The translations under genes were made by a program, and so were the position numbers. Source: a virus. Taken from it: 64,000 nt of DNA. The notes under the pieces were generated by a model, which had not been told where the DNA came from, did no database searches, and saw only the letters and a program-made list of their open reading frames with translations. The stretch lies in IMG/VR virus record IMGVR_UViG_3300005436_000501, positions 1-64,000 of that record; one strand, given 5' to 3'. Below are positions 49,743 through 57,953 of this stretch, in pieces (position 1 is the first letter of the stretch; every line of letters begins with the position of its first letter).

Positions 49743-50251
49743 CGGGCACCCCGCCACAGCGTCATCGGCGTGTTCCCCGCGACGTACAGCGGGTGCTTGG
49801 GCGCCCCGGACTTGGTCACGCCGAGGCAGTGCAGGTGCCCCACGCCCGGCTGACGCCCGATCAGGGCCAGCACCTGCGCGACCCGGTCCGGCTTCGCGTT
49901 CGCGCCCCACGCCGCGATCACCTCGTGGCATGAGACGGCGTCGGCGATGTGCCGGTCGTTGTCCGGGCCCACCGGGTCCGCGGCGGTCCACAACTGGGCC
50001 GGGTCCGTGGCGCGTAGCGCGTACAGGTTCGCGACGATCAGCCGCCCGAACCCCCAGCCCCGCGAGAAGACGCTGATCCGGCGGAGGGTCTGGTCGTCGG
50101 TGTCCGCGTCAGCCGTAGACGGGTTCAGCATGATCCAGGCGACGGCGGGGCCGCCGCCCCAACGCCGCTCCAACAGGTACCGGTACACGCCGTCGGGTGA
50201 GATGACCGCGGACCGGGTCACGCCCACGTCGAGGGACTGCTGGCCGGTCAC
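49739..50251 (-). CDS. DUF1643 family protein
   Basis: 170 aa. WIMLNPSTADADTDDQTLRR and GFGRLIVANLYALRATDP are the conserved DUF1643 segments, common on phages and plasmids; biochemical role not established. GTG in a GTGA overlap. Confidence 0.82.
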   Translation of the reverse strand: MTGQQSLDVGVTRSAVISPDGVYRYLLERRWGGGPAVAWIMLNPSTADADTDDQTLRRISVFSRGWGFGRLIVANLYALRATDPAQLWTAADPVGPDNDRHIADAVSCHEVIAAWGANAKPDRVAQVLALIGRQPGVGHLHCLGVTKSGAPKHPLYVAGNTPMTLWRGAR

Positions 50252-50463
50252 CGGGTCTCACCGCCCGGCGGGACGATCGTGACGCCGCGCGACGCGAACA
50301 GCGCCACGATCGACGCGTCATCCCGGTACCGCTTGACCGACAGCATCGGCACGCCGACCACGTCCATCGTCGCGGCCAGGATGTGCGTCTTGATCCGGTC
50401 CGAGGCGCCCACACGCACCAGCGCGTCGGCCACGGCCTCGAAGGTCTCGGTGTCGCCGGCCAT
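50248..50463 (-). CDS. hypothetical protein, 71 aa
   Basis: ATG in a TGATG overlap. Mixed helix/strand small domain ending RGVTIVPPGG. Unknown. Confidence 0.55.
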   Translation of the reverse strand: MAGDTETFEAVADALVRVGASDRIKTHILAATMDVVGVPMLSVKRYRDDASIVALFASRGVTIVPPGGETR

Positions 50464-50834
50464 CAGGACGCCCCACCTTCGAGCACGGCCCGCGCCAGCC
50501 TCACCGCGGCGGGCTCCGGGTGCTCCCACGACAGCGCCAACGCGAGACACCAGCGGCAGTGGTGGTGCCCGTCCTCGTCGACGAACCCCTCGTCGAGCTC
50601 GGTCGGACACTTGTACTTCGGCGCGCTACGCGAGGGGCACTTGCGGCCGGGACAGTGGTCGGCGCCGTGCTCGCCCTGGGTCTCCTCGTCAAGCAGGTCG
50701 GCGACGGCGGAGGCGAGCGGGGAGGTGTCAGTCATGCGCAGCCGGAAGGAGGCGCGGCCCATCAGGTCGGCCCAGGTGCGGATCCCGGCGGGGCCGGCGT
50801 CCACGTGGACGCTCGCAGCGGTCGGCGGCGTCAC
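50463..50834 (-). CDS. CxxC hypothetical protein, 123 aa
   Basis: CPGRKCPSRS and HHCRWCLAL give a plausible zinc site. GTG in a GTGA overlap. Unknown. Confidence 0.6.
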   Translation of the reverse strand: MTPPTAASVHVDAGPAGIRTWADLMGRASFRLRMTDTSPLASAVADLLDEETQGEHGADHCPGRKCPSRSAPKYKCPTELDEGFVDEDGHHHCRWCLALALSWEHPEPAAVRLARAVLEGGAS

Positions 50835-51403
50835 GGGGTCACCGCCGGGGCGTCCTCGCGCAGGTACTCGAGCGCCGCCTCGACCGTGGCCGTCCAGTCG
50901 TAGTGCGTGGACTCGCGCTCATCCGCGACGGCCCAAGTCTGCGTACCGTCCACCCGGTCGACCGGGTGGAAGTGGGCGAGCGCCCCGGTCATGTCGTCGG
51001 CCTGGTGCTCCCAGGCGTTCGCGATCGCGTGGGCGGCCTTCGGGGCGAGGCTCGCGACGTATGCGGCCGCGAGTTCGAGCATGTCCCCGACCGCTTCCCA
51101 GGCGGTGCCGCCGGTGTCGGTGGTGAACTCGCCGATCACGCGGTGCGTGTAGCCGTGCGGCTGCGGGTCGCGGACCTCCAGGACGAACCAGGAACCGCGG
51201 GGCGCGTCGTCGGCGCGCTCGTGCATCAGCTTGGCGGCGCGGGTCACGATCCCGGCCGGGCTGTCCGGCAGGATCGGGTTGTCGCTCGCGTACTCGGCGC
51301 GCAACTCGACGAGGTGAGTCGGGTCGAAGCCGAACGGGTCGGGCCTGGGGCCATTACTGACGGCGCTCGGGTCGGGCTTGTGGTCGGTCTGGTACTCGGG
51401 CAT
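50831..51403 (-). CDS. hypothetical protein, 190 aa
   Basis: ATG with GGGGGA upstream, after an intergenic hairpin, so probably the first gene of a sub-unit. Helical; the VTRAAKLMHERAD segment resembles the 42470 gene. Unknown. Confidence 0.6.
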   Translation of the reverse strand: MPEYQTDHKPDPSAVSNGPRPDPFGFDPTHLVELRAEYASDNPILPDSPAGIVTRAAKLMHERADDAPRGSWFVLEVRDPQPHGYTHRVIGEFTTDTGGTAWEAVGDMLELAAAYVASLAPKAAHAIANAWEHQADDMTGALAHFHPVDRVDGTQTWAVADERESTHYDWTATVEAALEYLREDAPAVTP

Positions 51404-51460
51404 CGGTTCCCCCAAAGGAATCGGCGGTCGGGATGAGAGGTGGTGCGGTGTTGTCCCCCG

Positions 51461-51491
51461 GGCCGGGGCCGCCTGGTGCACGGCCCCGGCC
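51461..51491. terminator. strong hairpin in a gap of the leftward operon
   Basis: GGCCGGGGCCG pairs with CGGCCCCGGCC (11 bp, 9-nt loop). It sits in a 149-bp gap, one of the few breaks in the tiled operon; a terminator or RNA processing site. Confidence 0.55.
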
Positions 51492-51552
51492 GTGCCGCCC
51501 TGGCCTAGGGCGGCTACCGCGACGGTTGGGGGAGCCCGCCGCGGAACCTGAG

Positions 51553-51807
51553 CTACGGAACCCGCTGCGACGCGGGGAACGCCTCACGCACCCGCGCGAG
51601 ACACATCACGCCGAACTTGCGGATCTTGAGCAGTTGCCGGTCGGACAGCGCCGCGACCTGATCCCGTGTCCGGTAACCCGCGCGACAGAGCGCGTTGCGG
51701 GCCTGATGCCCGACACCGTCGTGGCCGAGCAGGTCGTCCAGCTCGGTCGGGGAAAGGCGGCACGAGCCGTTACGGCAGCCGGGCACGGCGGGGTCGTCCT
51801 CAGCCAT
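51553..51807 (-). CDS. RNA polymerase alpha-CTD-like helix-hairpin-helix protein
   Basis: 84 aa. LDDLLGHDGVGHQARNALCRAGYRTRDQVAALS, DRQLLKIRKFGVMCL and VREAFP follow the alpha-subunit C-terminal domain order (RAxNxL...T...L...FG...L). A free-standing alpha-CTD could contact DNA UP elements or host sigma/activators. ATG in an ATGGCTGA overlap. Confidence 0.62.
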   Translation of the reverse strand: MAEDDPAVPGCRNGSCRLSPTELDDLLGHDGVGHQARNALCRAGYRTRDQVAALSDRQLLKIRKFGVMCLARVREAFPASQRVP

Positions 51808-52069
51808 GAGTGACCGCCAGGACTTCGGTGAGCAGCGCCTGGAACTCCGGGCCGTCGATGTCCGCCGCAGTCCACGGCCCAACTGCGTCGGTCACCCGGG
51901 GCCGGCGCTTCATCGGGTGCTTCTCGGCGAGGTGACCGAGCAGATCCGGATCGGCAGCCCCAGCCGGCGTCGGGTCGACGCGCTCGCAGTGGCGCAACGC
52001 GGCCACCCCGACCGCGGCGAGCGCCGCGAGGATCAGCAGCAGGACCATGCCGTGCAGCAGATGCGTCAC
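51800..52069 (-). CDS. N-anchored membrane protein, 89 aa
   Basis: One N-terminal helix (MVLLLILAALAAVGVAAL), then a soluble tail. GTG in a GTGA overlap. Unknown. Confidence 0.6.
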   Translation of the reverse strand: MTHLLHGMVLLLILAALAAVGVAALRHCERVDPTPAGAADPDLLGHLAEKHPMKRRPRVTDAVGPWTAADIDGPEFQALLTEVLAVTHG

Positions 52070-52611
52070 GTGGCACCGCCCTGCGCGGCCTCACGGGTGA
52101 ACCGGGTCGCCAGTGTGAGGACCTGCACGACCGCCTCGGAGATTTGCGCGTCGCTCGGCGGGCCACCGAACAAGTCCACCCCGGGCGGATCGATCGGCTC
52201 GGGCAGCACCTCCGCGGGCACATGACTGTCCCGGCCACGGTGCGGCATCAACCAGCCGGGATGCGTCGGCCCGAACACCTCCGACACGGTCACCGGGCCA
52301 AGGTCCGGGTCGAACCAGGGCGCGTCGCCGTCGAAAGGCTCGGCAGCGAGCAGATCCGCAGGCTCGACGCACAGCACCGGATCGGGGAGCGTGGCGGCCA
52401 CCGGCTGCACGTCGCGGTCCCGAGTCAGGTAGCACCAGGCCGCGAACCGCAGCCACGGACCCACCCGGCGGCGCACACCCGCAGCCACGGACACACCCAG
52501 GTTCGACAGCGTCCACAGGCCCGCGCCGAACACGACCACGGCGAGCCCGACACCTGCCTTTGCGGCGGCCGGCAGCGTCCCGGCCTCGTGGAGAGCATGC
52601 GAGAACGTCAC
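52066..52611 (-). CDS. membrane-associated hypothetical protein, 181 aa
   Basis: Hydrophobic segment at about 15-42 (AGVGLAVVVFGAGLWTLSN), then a soluble Pro/Asp-rich region. Flanked by two other single-helix membrane genes, suggesting a membrane sub-module. Confidence 0.6.
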   Translation of the reverse strand: MTFSHALHEAGTLPAAAKAGVGLAVVVFGAGLWTLSNLGVSVAAGVRRRVGPWLRFAAWCYLTRDRDVQPVAATLPDPVLCVEPADLLAAEPFDGDAPWFDPDLGPVTVSEVFGPTHPGWLMPHRGRDSHVPAEVLPEPIDPPGVDLFGGPPSDAQISEAVVQVLTLATRFTREAAQGGAT

Positions 52612-52763
52612 GGCGCACCGTCGCCCGGGCCGGAGGACTCCGTGAAGTGCTGCCTGGTGACCTCGTCGGCGTGCTTCGAGGCGCGGCCCATACCGAGCGC
52701 GAGCACCAAACCGGCGCAGGCCAGGACGGCGACGACGATGACGGCGATCCACGCGGCGCTCAC
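52608..52763 (-). CDS. small single-pass membrane protein, 51 aa
   Basis: WIAVIVVAVLACAGLVLALG forms the helix; short charged tail. GTGA overlaps on both sides. Unknown. Confidence 0.6.
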   Translation of the reverse strand: MSAAWIAVIVVAVLACAGLVLALGMGRASKHADEVTRQHFTESSGPGDGAP

Positions 52764-53416
52764 GACGCCACCGCCTCGTTGGCGCCGCTCTTGAGCACCC
52801 GCGCGCGCTCGGCGAGCAGCATGTCCAGCGACGACCAGCGCAGCACGTGGCCCGGCGTCACCTCGTCCGCGATCTCGACCTGCACCGTCGGGCTGACCAC
52901 GTACGCCGACAGCGCCCGTGTGCGCTGGCGGAGATACGCCTCGACGTTCGCCCACGCCTCATCGACCGTCGTGGACGGGCCGTCGGCCGCGAGATCCGAG
53001 TAGCCGATGAAGCTCTCGCCCTCCCGTGGCACGGTGCGCTGCACACGCGTCGGGATGTGCCGCGGGAACAGGAAACGCACGACACGCAGGAACTCGGCCA
53101 GGTGCCGCGTGTCCGCCTCGCTCGGCTCGAAACCGAAGTAGGCGGCGAACTCAGCCCGCCGCTCCTGCGCGGTCCAGCGCCAACTCGCCTTCTCGATCTG
53201 CGACCACAAGTCGTCGTCGGTCGCCGCCCGCTCGGCCTCGTCCGTCGTTGCCGTGTCGGGGCGCTGGGATGCGGTCAGCGCCAGCGTCGCGTACGCCTGC
53301 GCGATCCCGGCCGCCACCTCCGAGATCCGCATGTCGCGCGGGTCCTCGGTCAGGTGGCGGGCAGCGGTGTCCGCGAACTTCTCGGCCTGCTGGCCGTACC
53401 AGGTCGCGTCCGCCAT
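52760..53416 (-). CDS. hypothetical protein, 218 aa
   Basis: ATG in a TGATG overlap with the Cas4-like gene. Helical with a FLRVVRFLFPRH segment. Coupled to the recombination genes; role unknown. Confidence 0.62.
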   Translation of the reverse strand: MADATWYGQQAEKFADTAARHLTEDPRDMRISEVAAGIAQAYATLALTASQRPDTATTDEAERAATDDDLWSQIEKASWRWTAQERRAEFAAYFGFEPSEADTRHLAEFLRVVRFLFPRHIPTRVQRTVPREGESFIGYSDLAADGPSTTVDEAWANVEAYLRQRTRALSAYVVSPTVQVEIADEVTPGHVLRWSSLDMLLAERARVLKSGANEAVAS

Positions 53417-54333
53417 CACGCACCCGCCTTCGCTGTCTTGCGCGGACCGGAGACGAAGTACAGTGAGTACCGGTCCGGGAAGTCCGGGCTCGGCCGGAAA
53501 TCCAGCACCCGATCCCCGCACTGCACCCGACCGCCCTCATCCGGGCGCAGACCGTCGAGCGCGCCCTTCAGGCGGCTGGACCTGTCGGTCAGCTCCTTGA
53601 TCTGCTTGCGGACCTGCCACAACTCCTCGGCGAACTTCGCCGCGTCCGGGTCCTCCACGAGCAGCACGGACAGCCGATCCCGCTCGGGAACGTGCCCCTG
53701 CCAGCAGATCCCGCCGTCCTCACCCCCGAACGGGCAGCCGCGGCAGAACACCGAATCCGGGTCGTGGTCGCGCGGCAGCATCCCCAGCTCGGTGTCGCGG
53801 ATCTGCGCGAGCCACGTGAACGCGTCCCGCACGTGCCGAACGTCGAACGGCCCGGACCACACCCACTCCTCGCCCGTGTCGCGGGCGAGGTAGTCCAGCT
53901 GGACGCGCTCAACCGGGTGTCCCTCGGCGATCAGCGCGGCGCCGTAGCAGTTGACCTGCCACATGTGACTGATCTCCGGGCCGTTGAGCATGATGTGCTC
54001 AAGCCAGCGCGACGAGGTGGTCTTCGTGTCTGCGACCTTGCGCTCCGCGGCCTCGTACCGGTCGAGGTGGCCGAGGACTCCCGCGAAGCGCACCTCGTGC
54101 TCGACGAGGTCGTGCGGCCCCTTGGTGTCCTTGAGTACGTCGGCGACCATGTCGTGGATCGCCGACCCCATGACGGCCTGCACGCTGCCGGACGGGTTGA
54201 CCGGCTCGGTGCCGGCGAGCTTGTAGCCCACGCGGCGACGGCACGAACCGAGATCGGACATCCCGATCTCGCGCTGACGGCTGCGCGGCCGCCGCTGGTC
54301 GGCGATCAGCAGGAGCTCTGCGGTGGTCGTCAC
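53416..54333 (-). CDS. Cas4/RecB-like PD-(D/E)XK nuclease with iron-sulfur-type Cys cluster
   Basis: 305 aa. Cys31 (DLGSC), His60, GHLDRYEA (Asp91), VADTKT (Asp102, Lys104), then CRGCPFG and GGIC (Cys197, 200, 210): the four-Cys layout that holds an Fe-S cluster in Cas4/AddB-type exonucleases. Directly downstream of the RecT-like gene, so it probably supplies the ssDNA that RecT anneals. GTG in a GTGA overlap. Confidence 0.78.
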   Translation of the reverse strand: MTTTAELLLIADQRRPRSRQREIGMSDLGSCRRRVGYKLAGTEPVNPSGSVQAVMGSAIHDMVADVLKDTKGPHDLVEHEVRFAGVLGHLDRYEAAERKVADTKTTSSRWLEHIMLNGPEISHMWQVNCYGAALIAEGHPVERVQLDYLARDTGEEWVWSGPFDVRHVRDAFTWLAQIRDTELGMLPRDHDPDSVFCRGCPFGGEDGGICWQGHVPERDRLSVLLVEDPDAAKFAEELWQVRKQIKELTDRSSRLKGALDGLRPDEGGRVQCGDRVLDFRPSPDFPDRYSLYFVSGPRKTAKAGA

Positions 54334-55226
54334 GGCGCGTCGCCGATCGTGCCCTGGACGCCGCCCATGGCCGGGTCGTGCTCGTCGTCGTAGTGGCCGG
54401 TCTGGCCGCATTCGGTGCACACGTTCATCTCGCGCGCCGGGTCGGCGGTCTGGGTCTGCTGCGTGAAGTCGAACTCCTCGGCGATGCGCCCGACTTCCGC
54501 GCGCGCGGCCGCCGGCTCGACGAGTTCGGCCTCTTCGATCACTGTCGCCGCAGGCGCGGCTGGCGTCGGGTCGGCGGTGTGGAACACGCCGGGGGCGTCC
54601 TCCCCCTGCTCGTCGTCGAGTTCCTCGCCTTCGGCGTAGAAACCCATCGCGACCTCGGGGCAAATGAACCTCGCGCAGTTCGAAACCGCACGGGCGAGGG
54701 TCATACGGCGCGGGTGCGCCTTCCAGATGTCCTTGTTCGCCAGCCCGGCGGTCTTCGCGTCGTCGAGGTCGAACTTCTCCGTGTGCATCGCGCCGGTGTC
54801 GCCGCGCACGATCGTCATACGGCAGTGCCGCTCGTCGTGGTCCGGCTCATACCGGTGGTCGGCGCGCGAGCCGCCCGGCTGGTGCTCCTCGCCGGCGCCG
54901 TCGCACGTCTTGCACGGAACGAACGCGCGGTGGCCGGCGCGGCGCAGCAACGCCAGCCATGTCTGTGCGGCGAGCGTGGGGCGGCTGTTGACGACGTAGA
55001 TGCCCTGGATCGACTGCATCGGGGCCAGACCGACTTCCTGCCCGTAGAGCAGGATCGCGAGCACGTCGGAGGGCTTGCCGCGCAAGTCCTTAGGCATGAG
55101 CCCGGCCATGGCGAGCGCCTGGGAGAGCCGGTAGGCCTCGTCGAGGCCCCTGAGGGGAACTCCGACATTGACGGCGATCTTCTTCGGTTGACGGGTGGCG
55201 ACTTCGGTGCTGGTAGGCGTGCTCAC
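54330..55226 (-). CDS. recT: RecT-family single-strand annealing protein
   Basis: 298 aa. LSQALAMAGLMPKDLRGKPSDVLAILLYGQEVGLAPMQSIQ followed by IYVVNSRPTL is the RecT core; DIWKAHPRRMTLARAVSNC and CPEVAMGFY are the second conserved block. A CKTCDGAGEE insert is unusual, and the C-terminus carries CTECGQTGHYDDEH, a zinc-knuckle-like tail. Anneals complementary ssDNA during phage recombination. Confidence 0.85.
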   Translation of the reverse strand: MSTPTSTEVATRQPKKIAVNVGVPLRGLDEAYRLSQALAMAGLMPKDLRGKPSDVLAILLYGQEVGLAPMQSIQGIYVVNSRPTLAAQTWLALLRRAGHRAFVPCKTCDGAGEEHQPGGSRADHRYEPDHDERHCRMTIVRGDTGAMHTEKFDLDDAKTAGLANKDIWKAHPRRMTLARAVSNCARFICPEVAMGFYAEGEELDDEQGEDAPGVFHTADPTPAAPAATVIEEAELVEPAAARAEVGRIAEEFDFTQQTQTADPAREMNVCTECGQTGHYDDEHDPAMGGVQGTIGDAP

Positions 55227-55558
55227 AGCGACGCCTCCTTCCTTCGTTGGGAGGCGGCCCGCTGGGCGGAGCCGGGGATGGTGAACACGCCGAGCGGTTC
55301 GGCGTTCTTCGCGTCGACTTCGAGGGCGTACATCTCAACGTCGAGCGACAGGCCGGCGAGCGCCTCGTCCAGGGTCGCCAACGCGGACTCCGCGACGGCG
55401 GGCCGCGCGTCCGGGCCGCAGGACTGGGCCCGCGACATGTCGTCCTGTGCGTCACGTGCGACCCGCGCCAGATCCAGCAGTTCCGCGAGCCCCTCCGGGC
55501 AGTGCGCGAGCGCCAGTTCCAGCACCTGCAACGCGACCTTCGCGGTGATCTCGCTCAC
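55223..55558 (-). CDS. hypothetical helical protein, 111 aa
   Basis: GTGA overlaps with RecT-like gene downstream and another upstream. Acidic helices, one Cys-containing. Possibly part of the recombination unit; unknown. Confidence 0.6.
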   Translation of the reverse strand: MSEITAKVALQVLELALAHCPEGLAELLDLARVARDAQDDMSRAQSCGPDARPAVAESALATLDEALAGLSLDVEMYALEVDAKNAEPLGVFTIPGSAQRAASQRRKEASL

Positions 55559-55848
55559 GGGGCCACCGCCTGCGGGTCGTACACCGCGCGGTAACCGGCG
55601 AACTGGCCGAAACTACGGGTCGCGGTGAACCGGCCGCCGATCCCGGCAACCGGAGTCACCCCTAGGCGGTGCGCGATCTGCGCAACCATCTGGAACCCGT
55701 CCAGGTCGGTCTGCGCCGTGACCCGGTACTCCACGACGACCCGGTGCGGCAACGGAACCTGCGACTGCGCCACGGCCGCGAGCAGGTCCAGGACGTCACG
55801 CACCCGCGGACCCTGCGCAGCGATCTCCGTCTCCGGGGCCAGCGTCAC
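55555..55848 (-). CDS. hypothetical protein, 97 aa
   Basis: Mixed alpha/beta with HRVVVEYRVTAQ. GTGA overlaps. Unknown. Confidence 0.6.
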   Translation of the reverse strand: MTLAPETEIAAQGPRVRDVLDLLAAVAQSQVPLPHRVVVEYRVTAQTDLDGFQMVAQIAHRLGVTPVAGIGGRFTATRSFGQFAGYRAVYDPQAVAP

Positions 55849-56159
55849 AGCGCACCCCCGGCGGACCCGCCGAGCGCGACGACGATCAGGGCGTCCGCGA
55901 GCTGCCAACACCACACCCGGTCGCCGAACAGCACCGCCCCGCCGACCGTCTCCACCCGGCCGGCGTGCGCCTGCGCGACCCGCAGCCACACGTCCCCGGC
56001 CGACTCGCCGCCGCACAGCACGTAATCGCCGGGCAGTACCTGCGTCGGGTTGAGCGGCACCAGGTCGCCGTGCAACGGCTCGTCCAGGGCCGTGTCCACC
56101 GCCGCAGGCATCGAGTCCGGCAGGTGCAGCGCCGCAGGGGTCTCGTCGAGGGCGGTCAC
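55845..56159 (-). CDS. hypothetical beta-rich protein, 104 aa
   Basis: VLPGDYVLCGGES and VGGAVLFGDRVWCW suggest a small beta barrel. GTGA overlaps. Unknown. Confidence 0.6.
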   Translation of the reverse strand: MTALDETPAALHLPDSMPAAVDTALDEPLHGDLVPLNPTQVLPGDYVLCGGESAGDVWLRVAQAHAGRVETVGGAVLFGDRVWCWQLADALIVVALGGSAGGAL

Positions 56160-57037
56160 CGGGGCTCACCGCCCTCGGCCGGCTCGTCCGAGACGCGGCG
56201 CCCGCCGATACACCCGGGCGCCGTGTCGTCCCCGTCGGGCCCGTTCTGAGCGCCCTCCGGGTCGGCGGGGACACGACGCGGCAACGGCTCGGCCGCGGCA
56301 GGCGCCTCGTCGGGCATCGGGGGAGCGGAACCGCCGCCATCCGGGTGCACCGGGGACGCAGGGGCTGCAACACCGTCGGCGATCACGGAACCGCCGCCCG
56401 GTCCGACCGCACCCTGCGCCCGCGAACGGGACCGCGCACGCGGGTCCGGCATGTCATCGGTGATCCTCGGCAGGCCGACCAGGGTCTTCTCGCTCAGGTC
56501 GTGCGCGTTCACCCACACCGCGCCGACGCTCTGCCCCAACTGCTCGGGATCCAGGCCCACCTTCACGCCGGTGATGTCCTCGACCTTCACGGCCGCCTCG
56601 ATCGCCGCCGCCGCCTGCCCGGCCGTGCGCTGCGCCTCCCGCCTGCGCCGCTCGATCGCCGCCTCCTGCGCGGCCTCGGCGTTGGCGCCCTTACTGAACC
56701 CGTCCAGTTCGGCGCGCAACCGGTCAAGGCACTTGCGGTAGTCGAGCGTGTGGTCGTCCTGCAGGTCGAGCACCGTGCGGGCCAGGCGCCGCAGTTCGTA
56801 GGCGGGGTGCGAACCGGCCGGGGTGCGCGGCGCCGAAGCCGCCTGCGCCTTGTCGGGGCGGGTCAGGTGGCGGACCTCGGCACGCAGCGCCGAGAGCAGC
56901 CAGCGGGCCTGCTGGTCCGGGATGAACTCGTCGCGGCGGCGGCGGAACAGTCCCCGCCTGGCCTGCGGTTTGGGCTCTTCAGCGAACGCGTGTTTGTGCG
57001 AGCCCTGACGATCGGATACGGTTGGTTGTGAAACCAC
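56156..57037 (-). CDS. coiled-coil protein with disordered tail, 293 aa
   Basis: Basic start, helical domain (35-190) with a coiled-coil at about 110-145, then a Pro/Gly-rich disordered third. GTG with GGGGG 9 nt upstream. First gene of the main early block after the immunity genes; unknown function. Confidence 0.62.
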   Translation of the reverse strand: MVSQPTVSDRQGSHKHAFAEEPKPQARRGLFRRRRDEFIPDQQARWLLSALRAEVRHLTRPDKAQAASAPRTPAGSHPAYELRRLARTVLDLQDDHTLDYRKCLDRLRAELDGFSKGANAEAAQEAAIERRRREAQRTAGQAAAAIEAAVKVEDITGVKVGLDPEQLGQSVGAVWVNAHDLSEKTLVGLPRITDDMPDPRARSRSRAQGAVGPGGGSVIADGVAAPASPVHPDGGGSAPPMPDEAPAAAEPLPRRVPADPEGAQNGPDGDDTAPGCIGGRRVSDEPAEGGEPR

Positions 57038-57081
57038 CGGTTAAACCCCCTTTTGATCCTGATGTGCTGGTGGTTGGATCG

Positions 57082-57120
57082 CCGCCTCGCCCGGGCTGCC
57101 TCCGGGCCTGGCGGTTTTTT
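57082..57120 (+). terminator. rightward intrinsic terminator
   Basis: CCGCC and GCCCGG pair with CCGGGC and GGCGG, followed by six T. It terminates rightward transcripts, although both adjacent genes run leftward, so it may stop antisense transcription into the immunity region. Confidence 0.7.
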
Positions 57121-57126
57121 CGTGCG

Positions 57127-57342
57127 CTACGCGGCGCGCGGGACTCCGCTTGCCGCCGCCTCCTCGGCCTCGCGCCGCATCAGGCGCGCCGCGGCCGGAG
57201 CCCACAGTTGGCGCATCCGCTCGACCAGATCGGTTGACGGCTCCGGCGCCTCGTCCACGCTGCGCGTGACGTCCGCGACCACCTCGGGGCCCAGCAGGGC
57301 CAGGAAGTACTCGTCGGAGAAGTCGCAGTCCGGGGTGCTCAC
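57127..57342 (-). CDS. small acidic protein, 71 aa
   Basis: GTG in a GTGA overlap with the Cro-like gene. Helical; no motif recognised. Early gene directly behind the switch. Confidence 0.6.
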   Translation of the reverse strand: MSTPDCDFSDEYFLALLGPEVVADVTRSVDEAPEPSTDLVERMRQLWAPAAARLMRREAEEAAASGVPRAA

Positions 57343-57656
57343 GCGACCACGGCCTTGCGCGGCGTGGCCGCAGGTTCGCGGACGTCGACTAGGTCGAACA
57401 GGGCGTTTTCCGCGTCGGCGCGGCTGTGGCCCCGCTGCATCAGCAGGTCGGTCAGCGCGGCCTTGACCCAGATGGACAGGCCGATCTGCCCGTTGACGAT
57501 CTGCAGCAGGGTGGTGGAGTCGAGTCCGGCGGCCAGGCTGATCGCGGATGCGTTGGGCTTGCCGGTGCTGCGGGTGCGCAGCGCGGGCTCGTCGCCCGCG
57601 AGGATCTCGAGCGCGTCGGACTGCAAGACGTACATCTTGCGTCTGATGGCTGCCAT
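57339..57656 (-). CDS. Cro-like DNA-binding protein, 105 aa
   Basis: SAISLAAGLDSTTLLQIVNGQIGLS at about residues 38-62 has helix-turn-helix spacing. The ATG at 57656 is preferred over 57671 because AAGGGG lies 6 nt upstream. Divergent from the repressor-like gene, with two 19-bp palindromes in front; likely first gene of the lytic transcript. Confidence 0.62.
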   Translation of the reverse strand: MAAIRRKMYVLQSDALEILAGDEPALRTRSTGKPNASAISLAAGLDSTTLLQIVNGQIGLSIWVKAALTDLLMQRGHSRADAENALFDLVDVREPAATPRKAVVA

Positions 57657-57673
57657 GACCTGCCCCTTCATCG

Positions 57674-57692
57674 CTGAACTGATTCAGTTCAG
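57674..57692. promoter_or_regulatory. operator O2
   Basis: CTGAACTGA-T-TCAGTTCAG, a perfect 9-bp inverted repeat with one central base. Identical to O1 except for the centre; lies in the 5' leader of the Cro-like gene. Confidence 0.75.
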
Positions 57693-57707
57693 TTCCGACT
57701 CTAGCAC

Positions 57708-57726
57708 CTGAACTGAATCAGTTCAG
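57708..57726. promoter_or_regulatory. operator O1
   Basis: CTGAACTGA-A-TCAGTTCAG, perfect palindrome, 34 bp from O2 (about three helical turns). A leftward TAGAGT -10-like element lies between O1 and O2. Confidence 0.75.
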
Positions 57727-57894
57727 CAACTAGGCCGAGGCTGTGTGTTGCGAATCGGTAACGGGACGCAAGCGGCGCGCCAGGGCGGCCGGGACGTTTT
57801 CGCGCCACTTCGGCCGCACTCTCTGGCGCGCACGTCAGCCGTCTGTGACACTGCCCGCGCAAGGGGGAGTGCTCCGACCGCGCGCGGCGCCCGC

Positions 57895-57918
57895 TAGACT
57901 GACTGAACAGTTTCAGTC
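57895..57918 (+). promoter_or_regulatory. repressor promoter -10 and operator O3
   Basis: TAGACT (57895-57900) is followed directly by GACTGAA-CAGT-TTCAGTC (57901-57918), an inverted repeat sharing the ACTGAA/TTCAGT half-site with O1 and O2. Position over the start of transcription suggests autorepression. Confidence 0.65.
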
Positions 57919-57953
57919 GGTGGCCGCCGCGCACCCGATGGCCAGCGCTCAGA

